A stretch of 64,000 nucleotides of DNA, from positions 1 to 64,000 of the forward strand of contig CAJUCO010000001.1 in assembly GCA_910585245.1 (NCBI GenBank), written 5' to 3'. The notes beneath the pieces are model-generated. The model did no database searches. It was not told where the DNA came from and saw nothing but the letters and a program-made list of their open reading frames with translations. Numbering within the stretch: position 1 is the first letter of the stretch; every line of letters starts with the position of its first letter. A program made the position numbers and the translations under genes. Positions 21,917 to 29,864 of this stretch are shown in pieces. Source of the DNA: an uncultured Oscillibacter sp. (GTDB lineage: Bacteria > Bacillota > Clostridia > Oscillospirales > Oscillospiraceae).

Positions 21917-22780
21917 ATGTGGATTGCGGACAGGTGGGAAGACTATGAGCTCTTGGACTGCGGCGGCGGGGAACGCTTGGAGCGCTGGGACCGCCAGGTG
22001 CTGGTCCGTCCGGACCCTCAGGCCATTTGGGAGACGCCCCGGGAACATCCCGCTTGGCGGAAGGCCGGGGGGCGTTACCTCCGTTCTTCCACCGGCGGGG
22101 GACACTGGGAGAAAAAGGCTCTGCCGGAGAGCTGGAAAATCCAATACGGGGACCTGACCTTTCAGGTGAAGCCCATGAACTTCAAGCACACCGGCCTTTT
22201 TCCGGAGCAGGCGGTGAACTGGGACTTTTGCGCGGAGAAGATCAAACACGCCGGACGGAATATCCGGGTGCTGAATCTCTTTGCCTACACCGGCGGGGCC
22301 ACCGTGGCCTGTGCCAAAGCCGGGGCCAGCGTCTGCCACGTGGACGCCGCCAAGGGCATGGTGGCCTGGGCCAGGGAAAACGCCAGACTCTCCGGCCTGG
22401 AAGACGCCCCTATTCGCTGGATCGTGGACGATTGCGCCAAGTTTGTGGAGCGGGAGATCCGCCGGGGGAAGACCTATGACGCCATCATTATGGACCCGCC
22501 CAGCTATGGCCGGGGTCCCGGTGGGGAGGTCTGGAAGCTGGAGGAAAACCTGTACCCCTTTGTGAGGCTCTGCGCCGGCGTTTTGTCGGACAGGCCCTTG
22601 TTTGTGCTGATCAATTCCTATACCACGGGCCTGGCTCCGTCGGTGCTGGGGTACCTTTTGAACCTGTTGGTAAAAGAGAAATACGGCGGGAAATGCACCT
22701 GGGACGAGTTGGGCCTTCCCGTGACAAAGACCGGCCTTGCCCTGCCTTGCGGAGCCACGGGAAGATGGTTTAGCGAATAG
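21917..22780 (+). CDS. Class I SAM-dependent methyltransferase (rRNA m5C/RlmK-like)
   Basis: A 287-residue protein starting after AGGGAGGA. It has the PF10672-type layout: a short beta-rich N-terminal region, the SAM-binding strand VLNLFAYTGG, the acidic loop CHVDAAKGMV and the catalytic-type motif MDPPSYGRG. Relatives methylate rRNA or are listed as SAM-dependent rRNA methyltransferases; the modified base is not deducible. The ecfA1 start lies 16 bp downstream, so it is probably co-transcribed with the ECF genes. Confidence 0.87.
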   Translation: MWIADRWEDYELLDCGGGERLERWDRQVLVRPDPQAIWETPREHPAWRKAGGRYLRSSTGGGHWEKKALPESWKIQYGDLTFQVKPMNFKHTGLFPEQAVNWDFCAEKIKHAGRNIRVLNLFAYTGGATVACAKAGASVCHVDAAKGMVAWARENARLSGLEDAPIRWIVDDCAKFVEREIRRGKTYDAIIMDPPSYGRGPGGEVWKLEENLYPFVRLCAGVLSDRPLFVLINSYTTGLAPSVLGYLLNLLVKEKYGGKCTWDELGLPVTKTGLALPCGATGRWFSE

Positions 22781-22796
22781 AAAGCGGGAACGGACA

Positions 22797-23648
22797 ATGA
22801 TGGACATGATACAAACCGAAAGTCTCCGCTTCGCCTATCCGGCGGACGAGGGGCAAAACCCGGTATATGCCCTCCGGGGCGTGGACCTTGCCATTGAAAG
22901 GGGCAGCTTTGTGGTGATTCTGGGCCACAACGGCTCCGGGAAATCCACCCTGGCTAAGACCTTCAACGCTGTGTTGCTCCCCGCGGGGGGAAAGGTTTAC
23001 GTAGAGGGCATGGATACCCTGGACCAGGACCTGCTCCTGGCGATTCGCCAGCGGGTGGGTATGGTGTTTCAAAACCCGGACAACCAGATTGTGGCCAACG
23101 TGGTGGAAGAGGACGTGGCCTTCGCCCCGGAAAACCTGGGCGTACCCACGGAGGAAATCCGGAGACGGGTGGACGACGCCTTGAAGGCCGTGGGTATGGA
23201 CGAATTTGTCACCCACGCGCCCCATCTTCTCTCCGGTGGGCAGAAGCAACGCGTCGCCATTGCAGGAGTCATCGCCATGGAGCCCGCTTGCGTTGTCCTG
23301 GACGAGGCCACCGCCATGCTGGACCCCGTGGGGCGCAAGGAGGTGCTGTCCACGGTCCACCGCCTGAACAGGGAAAAGGGCATCACCGTCATACTGATTA
23401 CCCATCACATGAGCGAGGCGGAACAAGCAGACCGGGTGATTGTGATGAACGACGGGAGAGTGGACCTGGACGGAATGCCGGAAGAGGTATTTAGCCAGGT
23501 GGCGCACCTCCGGCATTTGGGATTGACGGTGCCGGACACTGTGGACCTGTTGGACCGCTTGCGGCAAAACGGCTGGGATGTGCCTTTGGACGCCCTTGGG
23601 GTGGAGGAGTGCGCCGCCGCCGTGGCCGGGGCCGTAAAGAAATCGTAG
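22797..23648 (+). CDS. ecfA1: Energy-coupling factor transporter ATPase EcfA1
   Basis: A 283-residue ABC ATPase. Walker A is GHNGSGKST, the signature LSGGQKQR, and Walker B VVLDEATAMLDP. The start is uncertain among three nearby ATG codons (22797, 22800, 22806) with a weak ribosome site. It pairs with EcfA2 and with EcfT to energize S-component vitamin and cofactor uptake. The order ecfA1-ecfA2-ecfT followed by truA is the usual Firmicutes arrangement; here two genes intervene before truA. Confidence 0.95.
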   Translation: MMDMIQTESLRFAYPADEGQNPVYALRGVDLAIERGSFVVILGHNGSGKSTLAKTFNAVLLPAGGKVYVEGMDTLDQDLLLAIRQRVGMVFQNPDNQIVANVVEEDVAFAPENLGVPTEEIRRRVDDALKAVGMDEFVTHAPHLLSGGQKQRVAIAGVIAMEPACVVLDEATAMLDPVGRKEVLSTVHRLNREKGITVILITHHMSEAEQADRVIVMNDGRVDLDGMPEEVFSQVAHLRHLGLTVPDTVDLLDRLRQNGWDVPLDALGVEECAAAVAGAVKKS

Positions 23649-23661
23649 GGGGAACCAAGTT

Positions 23662-24525
23662 TTGCCGATCCTGGAGATTCAACATCTGACGCATACTTAC
23701 GGCGTCGGGACGCCCTTTCAGCGAAGCGCCGTGGAGGACGTCAGCTTTACTGTGGAAAAAGGGGAGTTCCTGGGCGTTATCGGTCACACCGGGTCCGGGA
23801 AGTCCACGTTGATTCAGCATCTGAACGGCCTTTTGAAGCCCACGTCCGGGAAAATCCTCCTGGACGGAAACGATATCTGGGCGGAGCCGAAAAAGATACG
23901 GGCCGTCCGTTTTCAGGTGGGTCTGGTGTTTCAGTACCCGGAGTACCAGCTCTTTGAGGAAACGGTCTATAAGGATATCTCCTTCGGCCCCAGGAACCGG
24001 GGGAAGACGGGGGAGGAGTTGGACCACGCCGTCCGGGAGGCGGCGCGCTTGGTGGGCCTGCGGGACGAGCATCTGGAAAAGTCCCCCTTCGAGCTCTCCG
24101 GCGGGCAAAAACGCCGGGTGGCTTTGGCGGGCGTGTTGGCCATGGAGCCCAAGGTCCTGGTACTGGACGAGCCCACGGCGGGCCTGGACCCGGCGGGCCG
24201 GGATAATTTGATGGCAAATATCCGGGAATACCACCGGCATAAAAACGCCACCATCCTTCTGGTCAGCCACAGCATGGACGAAATCGCCCGGAATGTGGAC
24301 CGTATTCTGGTGCTGAAATCCGCGCACATTCTGATGAGCGGGACTCCGGCGGAAATTTTCGCCCGGGGACCGGAGCTGCTGGCAGCGGGTCTGGATGTGC
24401 CCCAGATTACAAAAGTGGCCATGGCCCTCCGGGACCGGGGACTTCCCATCGACCCCGCCGTCTACACTGTGGAGGCGCTGGAGCGGCAGCTTCTGGCGCT
24501 GAAGAGGGGAGGGGCCCCATGCTAA
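23662..24525 (+). CDS. ecfA2: Energy-coupling factor transporter ATPase EcfA2
   Basis: A 287-residue ABC ATPase with TTG start behind AGGGGGAA. Walker A is GHTGSGKST, the signature LSGGQKRR, Walker B LVLDEPTAGLDP. The QYPEYQLFEETVYKDI segment is typical of EcfA2. It overlaps ecfT by 7 bp, indicating coupled translation. Confidence 0.95.
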   Translation: MPILEIQHLTHTYGVGTPFQRSAVEDVSFTVEKGEFLGVIGHTGSGKSTLIQHLNGLLKPTSGKILLDGNDIWAEPKKIRAVRFQVGLVFQYPEYQLFEETVYKDISFGPRNRGKTGEELDHAVREAARLVGLRDEHLEKSPFELSGGQKRRVALAGVLAMEPKVLVLDEPTAGLDPAGRDNLMANIREYHRHKNATILLVSHSMDEIARNVDRILVLKSAHILMSGTPAEIFARGPELLAAGLDVPQITKVAMALRDRGLPIDPAVYTVEALERQLLALKRGGAPC

Positions 24526-25328
24526 AAGACATCACTCTGGGCCAGTATTTCCCGGGAAACACAGCGGCCCACAGGCTGGACCCCAGGACGAAAATTCTGT
24601 TGGTGGTGCTCTATATCACGGCCTTGTTCACAGCGGGGAGCTTTTACGCCTATGGTTTGATGGCGGCGGTTCTGGCGGCCTGTGTCCGGATCTCAAAGGT
24701 GGGTCTGAAAGCCCTGGTGAGAGGCCTTAAGCCGGTACTGTTTATCATCGTCTTCACCGGCGTGCTGAACCTGTTTTTCACCCCTGGAGAGGAAGGGCTC
24801 CTCTGGGCCTGGGGCCCCCTCCATATCACAATCTCAGGTCTTCGCAACGCGGCCTTTATGGTCTTACGCATCATGCTTCTCATCATGGGCACGTTCCTCA
24901 TGACCTATACCACCAGCCCCATCAGCCTTACCGACGGGCTGGAGCGGCTCTTGAACGGGCTAAAGCGCTTCCATGTTCCGGTCCACGAGCTGACCATGAT
25001 TATGTCCATTGCCCTGCGGTTCATCCCGACACTGATTGAGGAGACGGACAAGATCATGTCCGCGCAAAAGGCCCGGGGGGCCGACTTTGAGAGCGGGAAC
25101 CTGATGGAGAAGGCCAAGGCGTTGGTTCCCATTCTGGTGCCGCTGTTTATCAGCGCCTTCCGCCGGGCGGATGAGCTGGCCACGGCCATGGAGTGCCGCT
25201 GCTATCACGGCGGGGAAGGCCGGACTAAGCTCCATGTGCTGCGATATGAGCGGCGGGACTATGTCGCCTTGAGTCTTGGGATTTTGATTCTGGCGGGGGT
25301 CATCGCCATGAGGGCCTTTGGACTTTAA
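24519..25328 (+). CDS. ecfT: Energy-coupling factor transmembrane protein EcfT
   Basis: A 269-residue membrane protein with about five or six membrane segments and the two coupling-helix motifs of EcfT: AQKARGADFESG and RADELATAMECRCY. It starts with GQYFPGNTAAHRLDPRTKI, the conserved N-terminus. It links the EcfA1/EcfA2 ATPases to substrate-binding S-components encoded elsewhere. Confidence 0.95.
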   Translation: MLKDITLGQYFPGNTAAHRLDPRTKILLVVLYITALFTAGSFYAYGLMAAVLAACVRISKVGLKALVRGLKPVLFIIVFTGVLNLFFTPGEEGLLWAWGPLHITISGLRNAAFMVLRIMLLIMGTFLMTYTTSPISLTDGLERLLNGLKRFHVPVHELTMIMSIALRFIPTLIEETDKIMSAQKARGADFESGNLMEKAKALVPILVPLFISAFRRADELATAMECRCYHGGEGRTKLHVLRYERRDYVALSLGILILAGVIAMRAFGL

Positions 25329-25361
25329 TGGACGGTTGATTGCGGAGAATGAGAGGAGACT

Positions 25362-26228
25362 ATGGAGGAGAAAAGGTGGGACTGCGGAAAAATCGCGGTG
25401 GTCCTCTGTGTCTTCCTGCTGGGGCTGAACCTCTGGCAGGGAACGCGCCTTATAGCGCTGGAACAGCGGATTTTTGAGGTCCAGCGGCATATTACAAATG
25501 ATATCCAGGACTTGGGCTCCTCCCTGCTCAACCAGGTGCGGGAAGAGGAAAAGCTGGTCCAAAACTGGAATTACACCTCCTCCGTGAATATGGAGAAGCG
25601 CTGTTTGAACCTTGCGGTTTCCTTCATATTGAAGGAGTGGAAAGAGGACACCGGCGCCGAGCTTCTGTGGGCCGGGGACGGTGGCACGGTTGGAGAAGGC
25701 TCCGCGCCTCTTACCGGCGACGGGAAGGGAACGTTTACCGGCGTGCTGGAAATCCCTTTGGACAGGGGGCGGCTGGAGTTTACCTTGGCTCTGATAACGC
25801 GGGACGGAGAAGATGAGCGCCGGGAGAATCTGGACGGCGTGTACGACACGGGTGAACTGCTGCCGGTCCAGTGCGGTTTCCAGGGAGAGCAGGTGGAGTA
25901 TCTGAAAGGCGTCTTTACTGTATATGAATGTGAAGCGGACTTGTATGGCCGCGCTGAGACAGAGGGCCATGTGTTCCGCCTGCGGAGAAATGACGAAATT
26001 GTGATGGAGCAGGTGGCGGAACCGGGGGACCGCTCCAACCGTTATTTTTGTGGCAAGCTGTCCTCGGAGGCACAGCCGGGGGATCAGATGGCCCTGACCT
26101 TCTTTTGCCGGGATGAAAACGGACTGGGCTATGAGTTTATGCTCCGGAACTGGATTGCTGTGGAGGAACGGGACGTTGCGAGGGGTAGCTCTGAGTGGGA
26201 GGATTGGCTGAAGCTGACCTGGGACTGA
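25362..26228 (+). CDS. Membrane-anchored protein of unknown function
   Basis: A 288-residue protein with one N-terminal membrane segment (about 10-28) and an extracytoplasmic part. Residues 32-70 may be coiled coil (LIALEQRIFEVQRHITN), and the rest is predicted beta-rich (repeated short strands such as RLEFTLALITRDGE, GQQ-like turns). I recognise no family. It sits between ecfT and a metallophosphoesterase on the same strand with short gaps, so it is probably part of the same transcript. The ribosome site is GAGAGGAG. Confidence 0.65.
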   Translation: MEEKRWDCGKIAVVLCVFLLGLNLWQGTRLIALEQRIFEVQRHITNDIQDLGSSLLNQVREEEKLVQNWNYTSSVNMEKRCLNLAVSFILKEWKEDTGAELLWAGDGGTVGEGSAPLTGDGKGTFTGVLEIPLDRGRLEFTLALITRDGEDERRENLDGVYDTGELLPVQCGFQGEQVEYLKGVFTVYECEADLYGRAETEGHVFRLRRNDEIVMEQVAEPGDRSNRYFCGKLSSEAQPGDQMALTFFCRDENGLGYEFMLRNWIAVEERDVARGSSEWEDWLKLTWD

Positions 26229-26242
26229 AAGAGAGGAACGCT

Positions 26243-27049
26243 TTGAAACGAAAACGCTGGGCCGTGGCGGCGGTGTGCGCGGTGGCCGCGTTGGCGGCGC
26301 TGGATGTGCGGCTTCAGACGGTGGCCTATTCCATCACCACGCCAAAGGTGGCCGCGCCGGTGCGGCTGGTTGTGCTGTCGGACCTTCACAGCTGCGTTTA
26401 CGGCCCGGAGCAGAGGACACTTTTGGAGGCCGTGGCGGCGGCGGAACCGGACGCGGTGCTGATGGCCGGGGACATGGTGGATGACGCCATGGCGGAGGAG
26501 CCCGCCTGGACGGCAGTCCGGGCCCTGGCGGCGGAATATCCCTGCTTTTACGTCACCGGGAACCACGAGTGGCGAACCGGGGAAGTGGAGCGCCTCTGCC
26601 GCCGGATGGAGGAGCTGGGCGTCCGGGTGCTGCGGGGGCAAACGGTCCCCGTGGAGCTGAACGGGCAACAGCTGGACATTAGCGGCGTGGACGACCCGGA
26701 TTCCGGAGCGTTGGCGCTGGAGCTGGAACAGGTGGGGGAGGAGCTCCGGGAGGAAGTCTTTTCCGTCCTGCTGGCCCACCGGCCCGAGAAATTCCGGCTC
26801 TATCTGCAACACCCCTTTGACCTGGTGGTGTCCGGCCACGCCCACGGCGGGCAGTGGCGGCTTCCGGGCCTGGTGAACGGACTTCTCGCGCCGGGGCAGG
26901 GGCTGTTTCCGGCCTATGCCGGGGGATGCTATGACATGGGAGAGGCCTGGCTGGCGGTCAGCCGGGGACTGGCCCGGGAGAGCACCCGGATACCAAGACT
27001 CTTTAACCGCCCGGAGGTGACGCTGGTGGAGCTTCTGCCGGCGTCATAA
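26243..27049 (+). CDS. Membrane-anchored metallophosphoesterase (YkuE-like)
   Basis: About 268 residues, with TTG start at 26243 behind AGAGAGGAA. An N-terminal hydrophobic anchor (about 5-22) precedes a calcineurin-like phosphoesterase domain with all metal-site motifs: LSDLHSC, AGDMVDD, GNHEW and the C-terminal VVSGHAHGGQW. YkuE-type enzymes act at the membrane on lipid or nucleotide substrates such as UDP-sugar lipid intermediates; the substrate here is unknown. Confidence 0.9.
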   Translation: MKRKRWAVAAVCAVAALAALDVRLQTVAYSITTPKVAAPVRLVVLSDLHSCVYGPEQRTLLEAVAAAEPDAVLMAGDMVDDAMAEEPAWTAVRALAAEYPCFYVTGNHEWRTGEVERLCRRMEELGVRVLRGQTVPVELNGQQLDISGVDDPDSGALALELEQVGEELREEVFSVLLAHRPEKFRLYLQHPFDLVVSGHAHGGQWRLPGLVNGLLAPGQGLFPAYAGGCYDMGEAWLAVSRGLARESTRIPRLFNRPEVTLVELLPAS

Positions 27050-27088
27050 GGGGCCCTTTGAAATTTTTAAGAACACAGAGGAGGCGCT

Positions 27089-27844
27089 ATGCGCAACATC
27101 GCCTTAAAACTCACCTACAACGGCGCCGCCTACCACGGCTGGCAGGTGCAGAAAAACGCCGTCTCCGTCTGCGAGACCCTGCAAAAGGCCATTAGCCGGG
27201 TCTGCGGGGAGCCTGTCCACCTCACCGGCTGCGGCCGGACGGACGCCGGAGTCCACGCGGAGCGGTATGTGGCCAACTTTCGTACGAAGAGCCGGATTCC
27301 CGTTGACCGGATGCCCTACGCCATCAACACCCACACCCCGGAGGACATCGCCGTCCGGGAGGCGGTGGAGGTGGGGGAGGACTTTAACGCCATCGGCTCC
27401 TGTGTCAAAAAGGAGTATACATACCGTATCTACAACTCCCGCTTCAAAAATCCCTTTTATGTGGACCGGGCCTACTTTTACCCGAAACGGCTGGACGAGG
27501 ACTTTTTGAACCGGGCCGCCCATATGTTTGTGGGGACCCACGATTTTCGCGCCGTCCGGTCTGTGGGTACGGAGACGAAAACCACTGTCCGCACCATTTA
27601 CTGGTGCGATGTGGCCCGGAACGGAGACCTTTTGGAGCTTCGGGTTTGCGCCGACGGCTTTTTATATAACATGGTCCGGGCCATCACCGGCACCGTGCTC
27701 TATGCCGCCGAGGGCAAATTTACCCCGGAGGATATCCCCGCCATTTTGGAAAGCGGGGACCGGACTTTGGCGGGGCCTACGGTGCCCCCGGGAGGGCTGT
27801 ATTTGACGAGAATCTGGTATGAGGATGAACGGCTAAATGAGTGA
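27089..27844 (+). CDS. truA: tRNA pseudouridine synthase A
   Basis: A 251-residue protein of the TruA family that makes pseudouridine 38-40 in the anticodon arm. The catalytic Asp lies in GCGRTDAGVHA, the N-terminus LTYNGAAYHGWQ is conserved, and the C-terminal FLYNMVRAITGT motif is present. The DUF5711 gene overlaps its end by 8 bp. Confidence 0.96.
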   Translation: MRNIALKLTYNGAAYHGWQVQKNAVSVCETLQKAISRVCGEPVHLTGCGRTDAGVHAERYVANFRTKSRIPVDRMPYAINTHTPEDIAVREAVEVGEDFNAIGSCVKKEYTYRIYNSRFKNPFYVDRAYFYPKRLDEDFLNRAAHMFVGTHDFRAVRSVGTETKTTVRTIYWCDVARNGDLLELRVCADGFLYNMVRAITGTVLYAAEGKFTPEDIPAILESGDRTLAGPTVPPGGLYLTRIWYEDERLNE

Positions 27845-28991
27845 AAAACGGGTAGACAAGTCCAAAGAGGGACAGCGCTCCGTCCGGAGCTTTCTGAGCT
27901 TTCTTTTGATGCTGGCGGCGGTACTGCTGGTGGTGCTTTTCGCGGCGTATCGGGACGGTACCGGCTTCGACATTCTCCGGCGCTATCTCCACTATGGCCG
28001 GGCGGAGCAGGCGGGAGGCACGACGGTCTACCATTTTGACGCCGCCTCTAAAAATCGGTTTGCCCTTTTGGGAGAGAGCCTTGTGGTGTTGTCGGACGCC
28101 TCTTTGAGTCTGTACAACAGCGCGGGAGAGGAAATCTGGTCCACCCCTGTGACCATGACGGCCCCGGCTCTGGTCACCGGAGGGGGAAGGGCGGCGGCCT
28201 ATGACGTGGGGGGCACAGCGTTGTACGTGTTGGACCAGACGGGCCTTGTGCTGGAACTGACCGCCGGAGAGGAGGAGCCTTACATATCCGCCACGCTGAA
28301 TAAAAACGGCGCTCTGGCGGTGACGGCTCAGAAACGGGGCTATAAAGGCAGCGTCAAGGTCTATGACCGGGCTTTGAATCCGGCCTTTGAGTTCCAGTCC
28401 TCCCAGCGGTTTATTATGGACGGCTATGTGCTGGGAGACTTTCTGGCGGCGGTAACTTTGGGCCAGGAGAACGGCGTGTTTGTCAGCAATATTGTGCTTT
28501 ACAAAATGCCGGAAACCGAACCGGCGGCGGACTACAGCATTTCCGGCGGTCTGGTGGCCGCCATCGGGGAGCAGGAGGGGCGGCTGGTTACGATTTCCGA
28601 TACGGCGTTGACCTTCGCCAACACTGGAGGCGAGATTACCGGAACTTATTCCTACAGCGGGTCTTACCTGCGGGAGTATGATTTGGGGGGAACGGGGTTT
28701 GCGGCGCTGCTGCTGAACCGTTACCGCTCCGGCAGCGTGGGGCGGCTGGTCACTGTGGACAAAAACGGCGAGGTCTTGGGCTCTCTGGACGTTCGAGAGG
28801 AAGTGTTGAGCGTCTCGGCCTCCGGCCGGTATCTGGCGGTGCTCTACGCGGACCGTCTGGCGGTTTATAATCAGGACCTTCAACCCTATGCCACCCTCCA
28901 GGGAACGGGGGACGCCCGGGAGGCCCTGATGCGGTCCGACGGGTCGGTGTTGCTGTTGTCCTCTGGTTCCGCCAGCCTGTTTTTGCCTTGA
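27837..28991 (+). CDS. DUF5711-type membrane-anchored beta-propeller-like protein
   Basis: A 384-residue protein with one membrane segment at about 18-40 and an extracytoplasmic part of repeated beta-strands (GESLVVLSDASLSLYNSAG, SGRYLAVLYADRLAVYNQ) that resembles a WD40-like propeller, the DUF5711 pattern. It overlaps truA, so it is translationally coupled. The function is unknown. Confidence 0.8.
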   Translation: MSEKRVDKSKEGQRSVRSFLSFLLMLAAVLLVVLFAAYRDGTGFDILRRYLHYGRAEQAGGTTVYHFDAASKNRFALLGESLVVLSDASLSLYNSAGEEIWSTPVTMTAPALVTGGGRAAAYDVGGTALYVLDQTGLVLELTAGEEEPYISATLNKNGALAVTAQKRGYKGSVKVYDRALNPAFEFQSSQRFIMDGYVLGDFLAAVTLGQENGVFVSNIVLYKMPETEPAADYSISGGLVAAIGEQEGRLVTISDTALTFANTGGEITGTYSYSGSYLREYDLGGTGFAALLLNRYRSGSVGRLVTVDKNGEVLGSLDVREEVLSVSASGRYLAVLYADRLAVYNQDLQPYATLQGTGDAREALMRSDGSVLLLSSGSASLFLP

Positions 28992-29049
28992 TTGCATGAA
29001 AATTAGAGGCGTGTTCACAAAACGTTTACATGGGAAGAGGTAGGAAAGT

Positions 29050-29733
29050 TTGACGACACCTGTTATAATAGATGCCATCGCTGTGGCAGTGCTGGCGGGT
29101 TTTGCGGTTCTGGGGGCCTGGAAAGGTCTTTTGCGGACCCTGGCGGGACTGTTGGTGCTGATATTGTCTTTGGCGGGGGCGGGGATTGTGGCCTCGGCCC
29201 TGTCGGCCCCGGCGGCAAAGTTGATTACCCCGGTGATTGAAAAGCGGATTGAGTCCCGTTTGGAGGAAGCTCTTCAGGAACGGCGCCAAACCCACGCGCC
29301 GGAAGAGGGTCTCCCATTGGAGGAGCTGCTGGATTTGCTGGGTGTGGACCAGGTCCGGCGGGAGGCCCTGTCGGCCCGGGCGGAAAAGGCCATCCGAGAT
29401 ACCGGAACCTCTCTTGCGGCCGCGCTAATCGAGAGTCTGGCCCAGTCGGTGCTTTATGGCGTGCTGTACATGATCTCCTTCGCTTTGCTAAGCGTGGCGT
29501 TACATCTTCTGGTGCGGATGCTGGACGTGTTTTTGAAGCTACCGGGGCTCCATGGGTTAAACTCCGTGGGGGGCGGCCTTGTGGGACTGGCGGAGGGGGC
29601 GCTGCTGCTGTTCCTGGCAGTTTGGGCGCTGCGTCTGGTGGGAGTCTCTTTCGACGGGCAGGAGAGCAGCCGTATTTTCCGCTTTTTCACCACCTATACC
29701 CCGTTGGACGCCCTGCGCTTCCTGGGCGTGTAG
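29050..29733 (+). CDS. CvpA-family membrane protein
   Basis: A 227-residue protein with TTG start. It has four membrane segments (about 7-25, 30-50, 115-150, 180-200) and the glycine-rich DAIAVAVLAGFAVLGAWKG start of CvpA/colicin V production proteins. Family members influence envelope stability in Gram-negatives; the role in Clostridia is unproven. Confidence 0.82.
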   Translation: MTTPVIIDAIAVAVLAGFAVLGAWKGLLRTLAGLLVLILSLAGAGIVASALSAPAAKLITPVIEKRIESRLEEALQERRQTHAPEEGLPLEELLDLLGVDQVRREALSARAEKAIRDTGTSLAAALIESLAQSVLYGVLYMISFALLSVALHLLVRMLDVFLKLPGLHGLNSVGGGLVGLAEGALLLFLAVWALRLVGVSFDGQESSRIFRFFTTYTPLDALRFLGV

Positions 29734-29864
29734 AGGGCTTTTCCATCCGGGCGGTTTTATGAGACCGGAATCTGTGCCATATTCGCGTTTGCCCCTGGCA
29801 ATGGGCGGAATGGTTGAAATTTAGAAACAATGAGCGCCTGAGGGCGCGTGGAGGTTTAAGAGGT